A DNA stretch of 48,410 nt from a bacterium (GTDB taxonomy: Bacteria; NPL-UPA2; JAUVJM01): assembly GCA_030606215.1 (NCBI GenBank), contig JAUWGW010000010.1:1-48410 (forward strand). Reading direction: 5' to 3'. Below, piece after piece: positions 8,801 through 17,704 of this stretch; positions within the stretch are counted from its first letter, which is position 1, and each line of letters begins with the position of its first letter. The position numbers were made by a program, and so were the translations under genes. Below the pieces are notes generated by a model. That model made no database searches and was not told the DNA's origin. It saw only the letters and a list, made by a program, of their open reading frames with translations.

Positions 8801-11018
8801 CTTCATCCTGCTTGCAGCTTTGTTCCCTGCTGTTATAACAGCGGAGGATGTGAGAATTCTGGCTGTAAAAGTTGAAGGGAATATGAAAGTTGCAGCATCA
8901 GTTATACTCAGCAGCATCAGAACGAAAGAGGGGGAGGAACTTTCTTCTGAACTTCTCCGGGAAGATGTCAGGAAATTGTATGAGATGGGAGATTTCACGG
9001 ATATAAAAGTAGAAAAGATTGAAAAACCCGGCGGAATAGAGCTAATTTTCCATGTGAGTGAAAAATATACAATCAGCAAGATTACTTTTAACGGGAATAA
9101 AGCTTTTAGAGATAAAATACTGAAGAAGAAAATAAGTCTTTCTGAAGGGAGCTTTTTTGATGGGAAGAAACTTAAGGAAGATAAGGAGAAAATCATATCT
9201 TTTTACCGTGAAGCAGGGTTTGCTAAAGTTAAAGTGAGCTCAGAAATTGAGGAGAGAGAAGAGGAGAGAGAAGTTTTAATCTCTCTTGAGATTGATGAAG
9301 GAATCTCAGCACAGGTTGTGAAGGTTTCTGTAGAAGGCAATAAGATTTTTTCAGACAGGAAAATAAAGAAACAGATAAAAACAGGGAAAGGTATCTTTCG
9401 CAAGAGAATCTTCAGGGAAGATATATTGAATGAAGATAAGGAAAGAATACTTTTTCTCTACAGGGCTCATGGTTATATAAAAGCAAAAATCTTAGAAACT
9501 AAACTTGATTATGACGAAAAAGGGAGGAAAGCATGCCTCACCATATACATTGATGAGGGAGCTAAATATACTGTTGGGGCAGTAAGTTTAGAAGATGCGC
9601 TGAAGGAAGAAGTCAAACTGCGTGAAGATGTTCCGTTCAGTCCCGAAGAACTCAGAAAAGATATTCGGCGGGTGTATGACTATTTATATGAGAAAGGATA
9701 CCTGTATGCCTCTGCTAATGCGGAAAAAAAGATTGATGAGGAGAAGAAAAAGGTTAACCTGGCTTATAGAGTTGATAAGAAACAGATAGTTTACATTGAG
9801 GAAATTAAAATCAGCGGAAATGTCAGGACAAAAGATAAGATAATAAGGCGTGAAATATTGATTAAACCAGGAGACCGTTTTGACCTAAAAAAAATCAGAA
9901 GTAGTCAGAGGAAGATAAGGAACCTTGGAAGGAGACAACCTTTTTTTGAAAGTGTCACATTTGAAATTGAAGAAGGCAGCGCAGGTGACAAAAAGAATTT
10001 ACATTTTAAGGTTACTGAAGGGAAAACCGGAACATTCCTCTTTGGAGGGGGGTATAGTTCCATAGACAAATTCATAGGTTTTGTTGAAGTTGACATTGAG
10101 AACTTTGACATCACAAACTTTCCAACTTTCACTGGAGGCGGGCAAAGTCTCAGTATTCACAGCGAAGCAGGCACAGAGAAAACAAATTATTCGTTGAGTT
10201 TTACAGAACCCTGGCTTTTTGATATACCGCTTTCTTCAGGTTTTGACCTGTATGACAGACTGAGAGAATGGGATGACTATGAAGAGGATAGAACTGGAGT
10301 AAGAATAAGGTTTGGACACCCGCTCGGTGAATTTAACAGTATCCTCATGAAGTATAAGTATGAAGATGTAGAAATTTTCAATCTTTCCGGTGATGTATCA
10401 GAAGAAATCGGGAGGGAAGAAGGAATAAACACAACAAGCAGTCTCTCGCTCATATTTGCGCGCGATACGAGAGATAATTTCTTCAACCCGAGACATGGCG
10501 GGAGAAGCAGTATCTCAACTGAATTTGCTGGGGATTTTCTTCGCGGCGATAGAGAGTTCACAAAGTATATTGGAAAGACAAGCTGGTATTTTCCAAGCTG
10601 GAGGGAATCCTCAATTAATCTGAGGATGGAACTTGGTCTTGTGGAAGAACTTGGCAGCTCTGAATATGTGCCTATTTATGAAAGATTTTACATGGGAGGA
10701 GCTGACACAGTGCGAGGTTATGCGTACAGGGATATAGGCCCAAAAGATGGGAGGGGCGAACCTATTGGCGGCAAATTCAAAGCTCAGGCTAATATAGAAT
10801 ACATAATCCCCATAATGAAAGATTTAAAAGGAGCGATTTTTTACGATGCTGGTAATGTCTGGAGTTCAAAAGATGAATTTGACTTAGGCGACCTTTGCTC
10901 AGGTGTGGGTGTAGGAATCAGATTTGCAACGCCAATAGGTCCACTTCGTCTTGATTACGGGTATGGAATAGATATCAGCCATGGAAGAATTCACTTCACC
11001 GTAGGCTGGCCATTTTGA
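8757..11018 (+). CDS. bamA: Outer-membrane assembly factor BamA
   Basis: A 753-residue Omp85 protein that inserts beta-barrel proteins into the outer membrane. A signal peptide (basic start, then [16 protein letters not shown], about residues 13-28) leads to five POTRA repeats (about 30-400; motifs such as [27 protein letters not shown]) and a 16-strand barrel. The barrel has the conserved VRGY of loop 6 (in [13 protein letters not shown]) and a C-terminal phenylalanine (FTVGWPF) expected for outer-membrane proteins. The start is a TTG at 8757 inside clpC, with GAAGG 11 bp upstream; a GTG at 8769 is an alternative. The neighbouring skp and lipid A genes are the usual context. Confidence 0.93.
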   Translation: MLPKVQKRIKKIKISFILLAALFPAVITAEDVRILAVKVEGNMKVAASVILSSIRTKEGEELSSELLREDVRKLYEMGDFTDIKVEKIEKPGGIELIFHVSEKYTISKITFNGNKAFRDKILKKKISLSEGSFFDGKKLKEDKEKIISFYREAGFAKVKVSSEIEEREEEREVLISLEIDEGISAQVVKVSVEGNKIFSDRKIKKQIKTGKGIFRKRIFREDILNEDKERILFLYRAHGYIKAKILETKLDYDEKGRKACLTIYIDEGAKYTVGAVSLEDALKEEVKLREDVPFSPEELRKDIRRVYDYLYEKGYLYASANAEKKIDEEKKKVNLAYRVDKKQIVYIEEIKISGNVRTKDKIIRREILIKPGDRFDLKKIRSSQRKIRNLGRRQPFFESVTFEIEEGSAGDKKNLHFKVTEGKTGTFLFGGGYSSIDKFIGFVEVDIENFDITNFPTFTGGGQSLSIHSEAGTEKTNYSLSFTEPWLFDIPLSSGFDLYDRLREWDDYEEDRTGVRIRFGHPLGEFNSILMKYKYEDVEIFNLSGDVSEEIGREEGINTTSSLSLIFARDTRDNFFNPRHGGRSSISTEFAGDFLRGDREFTKYIGKTSWYFPSWRESSINLRMELGLVEELGSSEYVPIYERFYMGGADTVRGYAYRDIGPKDGRGEPIGGKFKAQANIEYIIPIMKDLKGAIFYDAGNVWSSKDEFDLGDLCSGVGVGIRFATPIGPLRLDYGYGIDISHGRIHFTVGWPF

Positions 11019-11030
11019 AAGGAGATAGAA

Positions 11031-11540
11031 ATGAGATTAGTACGAGTTATTGGTTTTGTCGGGATAATTCTGTGTTGTCTGAATAGCTTTGCTGAGGATA
11101 CCCTGAAGATTGGTTACGTGGATATCAACAGAGCTTTTAAAGCTTATGATGAAGCGAAGGGTGAATTTATCAAGACGGAAAAAGAAAAAGGCAGAGACGA
11201 ACACGCCAGGAGAGAGAAAAAAATAAGGAAATTAGATGAGGAATTTAAGAAGAAAGCATCCATTCTAACAGAAGAGGAGAAGGGGGAAAGAAGCAAAGAT
11301 ATACAGAAGAAAATTGAGGAGTTAGTTGAATTTGACCGAGCTTATAGAGAAAAAGAGCAGGAATATATCAGGAAAGCCTTAACTGAAATTTACCAGGTAA
11401 TTGAGAAAATAGGTGAAAAGGAAGGGTTTGATCTGATTATCGAAGAACGAAGCATCTTCGGGAAAACTATAATCCTCTTCGGGAAAAAATCGCTTGATAT
11501 GACAGATAAAATTATTAAAGAACTGCTTAAAAAGGATTAA
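11031..11540 (+). CDS. skp: Periplasmic chaperone of the Skp/OmpH family
   Basis: A 169-residue secreted protein. A signal peptide (VIGFVGIILCCLNSFA, cut about residue 21) is followed by the family's opening strand LKIGYVDINRAF, a long charged region of predicted coiled coil (about 45-120, rich in K, E and R) and a final strand/helix block (IYQVIEKIGEKEGFDLIIEE...). Skp trimers hold unfolded outer-membrane proteins on the way to BamA, whose gene is 12 bp upstream. An SD (AAGGAG) precedes the ATG. An lpxD gene, often found directly after skp, is absent here. Confidence 0.88.
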   Translation: MRLVRVIGFVGIILCCLNSFAEDTLKIGYVDINRAFKAYDEAKGEFIKTEKEKGRDEHARREKKIRKLDEEFKKKASILTEEEKGERSKDIQKKIEELVEFDRAYREKEQEYIRKALTEIYQVIEKIGEKEGFDLIIEERSIFGKTIILFGKKSLDMTDKIIKELLKKD

Positions 11541-11543
11541 GGG

Positions 11544-12830
11544 ATGGAATATCAGAAAACCATAGCTAAGGAAATAAGTCATACGGGTACGGGGCTCCAC
11601 ACAGGATGCCGTACAACCATTACTTTCAAACCTGCCCCACCTGATTCAGGCCTTATGTTCATACGCAAATATAACAGCAGGAGCTACCCCATAAAAGTTG
11701 ATGTATCTTCTGTTGTGGATGCACCAAGGCGAACAACTCTCGGCAAGGGTGATGGATGTGTGCACACCGTGGAGCATATACTTGCGGCTATGGTGGGCAT
11801 GGCAATAGACAATTTGGAAATTATGGTGGATGAGGCTGAAGTCCCCGAGATTGACGGGAGTTCATTGCCTTTCGCAAAAATCCTTGAGCAAGCAGGAATT
11901 GTTGAACAGAAAAAACCAAGAAGATTCCTCAAGATAAACGAAGCGGTCTCAGTCAGAGATGGAGATATTCAAGTAACTGCCATCCCATCAGATACACTCA
12001 GGGTTTCATTCACAATTGCCTACGACAAACCTGCACTGGACGCTCAGTATTCTTCTTTTGAAATTAACAGACAAACTTTCCTTACAGAAATCGCACCAGC
12101 CAGGACTTTCTGCTTTGAGGAGGAAGCCAGGCAGCTTCAGGCTCAGGGTCTTGGGAAAGGAGCAAATCTTTCAAATACAATTGTTATAGGGAAAGATGGG
12201 ATTGTCAATGGGAAACTTAGATTTAAGAATGAATTCGTCAGACATAAAATCCTTGATTTACTTGGTGACCTTTGCCTTCTCGGAGGTCCGTTTCTCGGGC
12301 ATATAATTGCTATTAAATCCGGACATTCTTCCAATATCAAGCTTATCCGGAAGCTGAAAGATATAGTTGTCACGGCAGGAAAGAAAGAGGAGGAAAAAAG
12401 TGTTCTTGATATTGAGGCAATCAAAAAGATATTGCCGCATCGTTACCCGTTCCTCTTTGTTGACAGGATTATTGAGTTGGAAGAAGACAAAAGAATAGTT
12501 GGCATAAAAAATGTTACTGCCGATGAGAATTTCTTTGTAGGACATTTCCCACAGAGGCAAATAATGCCGGGTGTGCTTGTCATTGAAGCGATGGCTCAGA
12601 CGGCAGGTGTCATGATGCTGAAGAAAGAAGAAAATCTTGGTAAACTCGCATATGTAATGAGTATTGATAAAGTTAGATTGAGGAAACCTGTTATCCCCGG
12701 GGACCAACTTCGTCTTGAAATAGAGGTCTGCAAACTTCGCAAGAAAACAGGGAAGGTAAAAGGCTGCGCCTTCGTTGAAAATCAACTTGTAGCAGAAGCA
12801 GAATTTATCTTCTCGCTGGTAGAGGTATGA
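11544..12830 (+). CDS. lpxC-fabZ: Fused UDP-3-O-acyl-GlcNAc deacetylase / 3-hydroxyacyl-ACP dehydratase (LpxC-FabZ)
   Basis: A 428-residue two-domain protein. Residues 1 to about 280 are LpxC, the zinc deacetylase that commits UDP-acyl-GlcNAc to lipid A. The base E77 and ligands H78 (HTVEHILAA), H234 and D238 (VRHKILDLLGDL) are present, as is the catalytic H261. Residues about 288-428 are FabZ, with LPHRYPFLFVDRI, H334 in VGHFP and E348 in EAMAQ, spaced 14 apart as in E. coli FabZ. Such fusions are known in Bacteroidetes and other diderms. They put the enzyme that draws 3-hydroxyacyl-ACP towards lipid A and the one that draws it to phospholipid in one chain. The gene lies 3 bp after skp and overlaps lpxA by ATGA. 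Confidence 0.95.
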   Translation: MEYQKTIAKEISHTGTGLHTGCRTTITFKPAPPDSGLMFIRKYNSRSYPIKVDVSSVVDAPRRTTLGKGDGCVHTVEHILAAMVGMAIDNLEIMVDEAEVPEIDGSSLPFAKILEQAGIVEQKKPRRFLKINEAVSVRDGDIQVTAIPSDTLRVSFTIAYDKPALDAQYSSFEINRQTFLTEIAPARTFCFEEEARQLQAQGLGKGANLSNTIVIGKDGIVNGKLRFKNEFVRHKILDLLGDLCLLGGPFLGHIIAIKSGHSSNIKLIRKLKDIVVTAGKKEEEKSVLDIEAIKKILPHRYPFLFVDRIIELEEDKRIVGIKNVTADENFFVGHFPQRQIMPGVLVIEAMAQTAGVMMLKKEENLGKLAYVMSIDKVRLRKPVIPGDQLRLEIEVCKLRKKTGKVKGCAFVENQLVAEAEFIFSLVEV

Positions 12831-13627
12831 AGAAAGCTGAAATTCACCCCACAGCTATAGTCTATCCCGGCGCGAGGATTTCAGAGGATGTGAGAATAGG
12901 TCCGTACAGTATTGTTGGAGAGCATGTATCTATTGGAAAGGGCACAAGCATAGGCTCTCGGGTTGTTATCGAAGGCTGCTGCAGTATAGGCGAGGATAAT
13001 ACTATCTTTACCGGAGCTGTAATTGGAAGTCCTCCACAAGACCTTAAATTTAAAGGTGAGAAGACCTTTTTGGAAATTGGCAACTATAACACTATCCGGG
13101 AATTTGTAACAATTAATCTTGGAACAAGTGGAGGCAGAGGAAAAACTGTAATAGGGAATGATAATCTGCTCATGGCTTACTGTCATGTGGCGCATGATTG
13201 CATTCTTGGAAACCACATTATTATGGCAAATGGCGCTACGCTTGGAGGACATGTCATACTTGAAGATAGAGTAATTATCAGCGGTTTAACAGGGGTGCAT
13301 CACTATATAAGGGTTGGTTGTATGAGTCTTCTCGGTGGATGCTCAAAAGTATTGGTAGATATCCCTCCTTACTGCATTGCCGATGGACATCCCGCAAAAG
13401 TGCGCGGATTGAATATTATAGGCTTGAAACGAAATAACATACCGCTGGAGAGGCGTAACCATTTGAAGCACGCATATAAATTGCTATACCGCTCAGGGTT
13501 AAATTCTTCCCAGGCACTTGGAAGAATACAGAAGGAAATTCCTGAAACTCCTGAGGCCGCACATCTAATAGAGTTTATCAAAAAAATCAGTCAGGGTAAG
13601 ATGGGAAGAGCCCACCAGCCTAAATGA
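12827..13627 (+). CDS. lpxA: UDP-N-acetylglucosamine O-acyltransferase
   Basis: A 266-residue left-handed beta-helix enzyme for the first step of lipid A synthesis, transferring a 3-hydroxyacyl chain from ACP to UDP-GlcNAc. Hexapeptide repeats run from residue 7 to about 190, followed by an all-helical tail (LKRNNIPLERR...). The catalytic base is H123 in AYCHVAHDC (E. coli H125). The residue that acts as chain-length ruler in E. coli (G173) aligns with G171 in LLGGCSK, compatible with a long chain. It overlaps both neighbours by ATGA. Whether the acceptor is UDP-GlcNAc or its 3-amino analogue cannot be read from the sequence; the oxidoreductase two genes downstream makes the question relevant. 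Confidence 0.95.
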   Translation: MKKAEIHPTAIVYPGARISEDVRIGPYSIVGEHVSIGKGTSIGSRVVIEGCCSIGEDNTIFTGAVIGSPPQDLKFKGEKTFLEIGNYNTIREFVTINLGTSGGRGKTVIGNDNLLMAYCHVAHDCILGNHIIMANGATLGGHVILEDRVIISGLTGVHHYIRVGCMSLLGGCSKVLVDIPPYCIADGHPAKVRGLNIIGLKRNNIPLERRNHLKHAYKLLYRSGLNSSQALGRIQKEIPETPEAAHLIEFIKKISQGKMGRAHQPK

Positions 13628-14421
13628 AAAAGATTGGTTTAATTGCCGGGAGTGATGAGCTGCCTCTCATCTTCGCAAGAGAAGCTGTAAGAGAGGGGGA
13701 AGAAGTAGTTGCAATAGCGATAGAGGGATATACCTCCCCTGAGATTGAAAAAATTACAAAGACATACTGGATAAAAGTACCAGAACTCAATAAACTTATA
13801 GAAATTTTCAAGACAGAAAAAATGCACCACGCCGTTATGGAGGGAAAAATCCCGCAATCAATCATTTTCTCACAACTGGACTTTGATGAGAAGACAAAAA
13901 CTATTCTCAAGAAGGTAAGAAATAAACAAACCCAGTCCCTCCTTAAAGGAGTTGCAGACGAACTTGAGAAAGAGGGTATTAGTTTAATGGATGCAAGAAG
14001 TTACCTTAACTCTGTCCTTGCTGTTAACGGCATTCTCACAAGGCGCGAGCCAGCTGAGAATGAATGGATAGATATAGAATTCGGGAAAAATGTTTTAAAA
14101 GTAATTGGCTCACTTGACGTAGGGCAATCAGTGGTTGTGAAAAATCAGGCTATTCTTGCAATAGAGGCAATTGAAGGAACGGACTTTGCTATTCAGCGTG
14201 GAGCAACTCTGGGAAGAGGAGAAGCAGTTGTTGTTAAAATGGCAAAACCAGGCCAGGATATGCGTTTCGACCTCCCTGTAATCGGGGAGAAAACTATTGA
14301 AACAATGTCTGAATATGGCGCAGTGATTCTGGCAATTGAAGCAGGGAAGACAGTCATTCTTAGCAAACAAAAAGCTATAGAAAAAGCCAACACAGCAAAC
14401 ATTTCAATCGTGGCAATATGA
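13624..14421 (+). CDS. lpxI: UDP-2,3-diacylglucosamine pyrophosphatase LpxI
   Basis: A 265-residue protein of the LpxI (former DUF1009) family, which splits UDP-2,3-diacylglucosamine to lipid X and UMP in bacteria lacking LpxH. The N-terminal nucleotide-binding-like domain begins MKKIGLIAGSDELPLIFA. The C-terminal domain carries the family block KMAKPGQDMRFDLPVIGEKT and ends AGKTVILSKQKAIEKA. The position between lpxA and lpxB is the expected one. It overlaps lpxA and the next gene by ATGA. Confidence 0.92.
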   Translation: MKKIGLIAGSDELPLIFAREAVREGEEVVAIAIEGYTSPEIEKITKTYWIKVPELNKLIEIFKTEKMHHAVMEGKIPQSIIFSQLDFDEKTKTILKKVRNKQTQSLLKGVADELEKEGISLMDARSYLNSVLAVNGILTRREPAENEWIDIEFGKNVLKVIGSLDVGQSVVVKNQAILAIEAIEGTDFAIQRGATLGRGEAVVVKMAKPGQDMRFDLPVIGEKTIETMSEYGAVILAIEAGKTVILSKQKAIEKANTANISIVAI

Positions 14422-15332
14422 AAAAAGTAAGGGTTGCAGTGGTAGGCGTTGGGCATCTCGGCAGTGAGCACGCGCGCATCTATTTTAGGATGAAAGAAGC
14501 CTCTCTTGCCGGGGTAGTTGATAGCGCAGAAGAACGCGTATCAAAAATCGGGAAAAAGTACAGAACGGAAAGTTTCACCGATTATAGTCATCTTTTTGGG
14601 AAAGTTGAAGCTGTTAGTATTGCTGTTCCAACAAATCTTCACTACAGAATTGCAAAAGATTTTCTTGAAAGAGGCATTCATGTCCTGCTCGAGAAACCTA
14701 TAACGCAGACTCTTAATCAGGCTGAAAAACTTATCTCTCTGTGTCAGAGGAAGAAAGTAATACTTCAGGTTGGACATATTGAACGCTTCAACTCGGCACT
14801 TCAGAAACTTGAGAGACAAGTGAAAAACCCACGATTCATTGAATGCCATCGTTTAAGTCCATATCAGGAGCGGGGTATAGAAGTTGGTGTTGTGCTTGAC
14901 CTCATGATACATGATATTGATATTATCTTGAACCTGGTTAAATCTCCTATCAGGCGAATTGAGGCAATTGGAGTGAAAGTGCTCTCACCTCATGAGGATA
15001 TTGCCAACGCAAGAATTATCTTTACTAATGGAGCAGTAGCTAATGTAACAAGCAGCCGTATCAGTCGGGAGAAAATGCGCAAGATGAGAATCTTTGAGAG
15101 AGACAGTTATACTTCAGTTGACTTTCTTCATCAAACAATATCAACCTATAGACGCGCTGCCAGTGGAATTGTCAGGGAAACACCAGCAATTAAGAAGGTT
15201 GAACCTCTGAAATTAGAACTCAGGCATTTCATCAACTGCGTCCTCAAGAAGCGTAAACCGCTTGTTTCAGGTACGCCGGCAAAAGAGGCACTGCAAATTG
15301 CCCTCCAGATTTCAAGAAAAATAAATAAGTGA
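14418..15332 (+). CDS. Gfo/Idh/MocA-family NAD(P)-dependent oxidoreductase in the lipid A operon
   Basis: A 304-residue sugar oxidoreductase. An N-terminal Rossmann fold (VAVVGVGHLGSEHAR, about 6-20) is followed by the EKPITQTLNQAEKL motif, which carries the conserved Lys of the family, and a C-terminal alpha/beta domain with HDIDIILNLV. In Acidithiobacillus ferrooxidans, gnnA (same family) lies beside lipid A genes and oxidises the 3-OH of UDP-GlcNAc; the aminotransferase GnnB then gives UDP-GlcNAc3N for amide-linked lipid A. Overlap with lpxI (ATGA) and lpxB (GTGA) ties this gene to lipid A, so a GnnA-like role is plausible. No gnnB-like aminotransferase is nearby, so the substrate is an inference. 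Confidence 0.8.
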   Translation: MKKVRVAVVGVGHLGSEHARIYFRMKEASLAGVVDSAEERVSKIGKKYRTESFTDYSHLFGKVEAVSIAVPTNLHYRIAKDFLERGIHVLLEKPITQTLNQAEKLISLCQRKKVILQVGHIERFNSALQKLERQVKNPRFIECHRLSPYQERGIEVGVVLDLMIHDIDIILNLVKSPIRRIEAIGVKVLSPHEDIANARIIFTNGAVANVTSSRISREKMRKMRIFERDSYTSVDFLHQTISTYRRAASGIVRETPAIKKVEPLKLELRHFINCVLKKRKPLVSGTPAKEALQIALQISRKINK

Positions 15333-16471
15333 AAAAGATAATGATTGTAGCGGGGGAAGCTTCAGGCGACCTGAACGGTTCTGCTCTGGCTCTGTCGCTT
15401 AAAAAGTTTGCTCCTGACATAAAACTCGCCGGTATTGGCGGAAAAAAAATGAGGGAAGCCGGAGTAGAAATCCTCTTTGATATAAATGAACTTGCCGTGA
15501 TGGGTTTTACTGAAGTTCTGCGGAACATCTGGAGATTGAGAAATATTTTCAGGAAGTTCGTCAGAAAAATGGATGAAGAAAAACCCGCCGCTCTTGTGCT
15601 CATTGATTATCCAGGGTTTAATATAAGGCTTGCGGAAAGAGCAAAGAAAAAAGGGATAACTACCATCTACTATATTAGTCCTCAGGTATGGGCATGGGGC
15701 AAGAATAGAGTTAGGAAGTTGGCAAAAGTGATAGATAAAATGCTTGTCATTTTCTCCTTTGAGAAAGATCTCTATACAGGCTCTGGATTGGACGTGGAAT
15801 TTGTAGGGCATCCAATGCTTGACAGAATAAAATTGCAAATGACCAGGGAAGAGTTAGCCGCAAGGTTTGCCCTATCCACTTCTGCTGCAACTGCAGCACT
15901 CCTTCCTGGAAGCAGGAGGCAGGAAGTAAAGAGGCATCTCCCGGTAATGCTTAAAGCAGGAACTATAATGAAGAAGAAAAAGCCAGACCTGCAATTTGTT
16001 CTTCCATGCGCATCAACCATTGATACAGAAGAAGTGAACAATATTATTGGCAGCTATCCTCTAAAAGTAACTATTGTCGAGGATCAAACCTATGAAGTTA
16101 TAAATTTTGCAGACCTTGTCATCGCATCTTCTGGAACTGCCACACTTGAATCAGCTTATCTGGGAAAACCTCTTATAGTGATATACAGAGTCTCTTTCGT
16201 TAGCTTTCTGATTGTGAAGTTTCTGATTAAGGTGAGGAATGTTGCAATGGTAAATATTATTGCGGGGAAGAAAATAGTTCCTGAATTTTTGCAGTTTTCT
16301 GCCAGACCATCAATAATTGCCGGGGAAGCGATAAAGCTTCTTGAGGATAACACATACCGTCTTGACATGCTCAGGGAACTTGAAAGGGCTAAAAATGCTC
16401 TTGGCAGTCATGGAGCAAGCGATAGAGCCGCAAATGCTATTCTGAGAACTATTGGATTGGGAGGAAAATAG
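15329..16471 (+). CDS. lpxB: Lipid A disaccharide synthase
   Basis: A 380-residue GT19 glycosyltransferase that joins lipid X to UDP-2,3-diacylglucosamine to form the lipid A disaccharide. Hallmarks are MIVAGEASGDLNG at the N-terminus, ALVLIDYPGFNIRLA, YYISPQVWAWG, FVGHPMLD, LLPGSRRQEV and SSGTATLESAYLGKP. The start is GTG (15329), overlapping the upstream stop by GTGA. The length is normal. It is the last recognisable lipid A gene of the run; lpxD, lpxK and waaA are not in the window. Confidence 0.95.
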   Translation: MKKIMIVAGEASGDLNGSALALSLKKFAPDIKLAGIGGKKMREAGVEILFDINELAVMGFTEVLRNIWRLRNIFRKFVRKMDEEKPAALVLIDYPGFNIRLAERAKKKGITTIYYISPQVWAWGKNRVRKLAKVIDKMLVIFSFEKDLYTGSGLDVEFVGHPMLDRIKLQMTREELAARFALSTSAATAALLPGSRRQEVKRHLPVMLKAGTIMKKKKPDLQFVLPCASTIDTEEVNNIIGSYPLKVTIVEDQTYEVINFADLVIASSGTATLESAYLGKPLIVIYRVSFVSFLIVKFLIKVRNVAMVNIIAGKKIVPEFLQFSARPSIIAGEAIKLLEDNTYRLDMLRELERAKNALGSHGASDRAANAILRTIGLGGK

Positions 16472-16472
16472 G

Positions 16473-16769
16473 ATGGATGAAAAGAAGATTTTATTGAGTA
16501 TGTTAAAGGCACTTACAACAGAAATCCAGAATATTCAGCAGAAGGGTGCAGGATATTACAGCGCAACGCCTTTTGTTGAAAAGTATAACAAATTGCTTGA
16601 TAAAGCAAAGAAGGTATTTGGAAATAAGTCGGTCTTGCTTGAAACATTCTCTGAAATTGAAGATACAAAATCGGTTGACCCGGCGGACAAGATGAAGACT
16701 ACCCAAAAAGTTATAATTGAAGTAGGTCAGTTGATTGCCTTCATTGAAGCTTCTATGCAACAGGAATGA
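16473..16769 (+). CDS. Small hypothetical protein between lpxB and nadA
   Basis: A 98-residue, mostly helical, charged protein without signal peptide or membrane segment. The chosen ATG (16473) has GGGAGGA at ideal spacing; a TTG at 16452 would add seven residues overlapping lpxB. It contains KALTTEIQNIQQKGAGYYS and a DPADKMKTTQKVIIEVGQLI segment. I do not recognise a family. It is coupled to nadA by ATGA, so it is probably a real gene. Confidence 0.7.
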   Translation: MDEKKILLSMLKALTTEIQNIQQKGAGYYSATPFVEKYNKLLDKAKKVFGNKSVLLETFSEIEDTKSVDPADKMKTTQKVIIEVGQLIAFIEASMQQE

Positions 16770-17704
16770 AGTCCAGAGTCCAAAGTCTAAAGTCCAGAGT
16801 TGAAGAGTTGCGCCGACGGAGAAATGCTGTCATTCTGGCGCATAACTATCAACCACAAGATATACAGGGAATTGCTGATTTCGTCGGTGATTCTCTTGAC
16901 CTCAGCAGAAAAGCGTCAAAAACAAGTGCAGATGTAATTGTCTTCTGTGGTGTAAGATTTATGGCGGAGGTAGCGGCTGTTCTCTGCTCTGAGAAAACTG
17001 TTCTTTTGCCTGATTTGAATGCTGGTTGTCCTCTTGCTGATACAATCACTAAAGAAAAACTATGTCTCAAAAAGAAACTGCATCCAGAAGCTATAGTTGT
17101 ATGCTATGTAAATTCTCCGGTGGAAGTAAAAGCTGAGAGTGATATCTGCTGCACTTCAGCTAACGCAGTGAAGATTGTAAATTCATTGAAAAATCCTGAG
17201 ATTCTTTTTGTCCCCGATGAAAACCTCGGCAACTTCGCAGCTTCAAAAACGGGGAAAAATCTTATCCTCTGGCACGGCTCCTGCCCCCCCCATGTTGAAC
17301 TTAGAGCCGAGGACATTCTTGAACTTAAAGCTAAACACCCGGAAGCAGTGGTAATTGTTCACCCTGAATGCCGCGAAGAAGTGATAAGAGCAGCTGATGA
17401 GGTTTTGAGCACGGGTGGTATGGTGAAATATTCGCGGGAGATAGACGCTAAGGAAATAATTGTGGGGACTGAGAGAGGTTTGCTTGGCCGGTTAAGGAAG
17501 GAAAACCCCGATAAAATATTCCATCTTGCAAGTGAACTCAGTCCCTGCGCACAGGAGCGGGGCGAAAAACTTTTCTGCCCTGATATGAAAGTCATTACGC
17601 TTGAAAAAATTATTGAATCATTAAGTGAGATGAAGTATAAAATTGATGTTCCAGAAGATGTGAGGGAAAAAGCAAGAAGGTCAATTGAGAGGATGTTAAA
17701 ATGA
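16766..17704 (+). CDS. nadA: Quinolinate synthase
   Basis: A 312-residue NadA, which condenses iminoaspartate with dihydroxyacetone phosphate to quinolinate for NAD synthesis, using an oxygen-sensitive [4Fe-4S] cluster. The three cluster cysteines fit C88 (NAGCPLAD), C173 (GSCPPH) and C271 (FCPDMK). The conserved AVILAHNYQPQDIQ and DFVGDSLDLS are present. The first 14 residues (KSRVQSLKSRVEEL) are encoded by a 7-bp tandem repeat and are an unusual leader; family homology begins near residue 15. It overlaps both neighbours by ATGA. nadB and nadC are not nearby. Confidence 0.93.
   Translation: MKSRVQSLKSRVEELRRRRNAVILAHNYQPQDIQGIADFVGDSLDLSRKASKTSADVIVFCGVRFMAEVAAVLCSEKTVLLPDLNAGCPLADTITKEKLCLKKKLHPEAIVVCYVNSPVEVKAESDICCTSANAVKIVNSLKNPEILFVPDENLGNFAASKTGKNLILWHGSCPPHVELRAEDILELKAKHPEAVVIVHPECREEVIRAADEVLSTGGMVKYSREIDAKEIIVGTERGLLGRLRKENPDKIFHLASELSPCAQERGEKLFCPDMKVITLEKIIESLSEMKYKIDVPEDVREKARRSIERMLK
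16770..16804 (+). repeat. Heptanucleotide tandem repeat in the nadA start
   Basis: Five consecutive 7-bp units: AGTCCAG, AGTCCAA, AGTCTAA, AGTCCAG, AGTTGAA. Because 7 is not a multiple of 3, the repeat encodes a seven-residue peptide period at the NadA N-terminus. The same unit occurs at the leuC/leuD junction (39601-39621). Confidence 0.8.

Noticed and set aside
8549-9196. 215-codon minus-strand frame across the clpC-bamA junction
   Set aside because: Shadow frame opposite two clearly coding genes; its Ser/Phe-rich composition is typical of antisense translation of Lys/Glu-rich genes.
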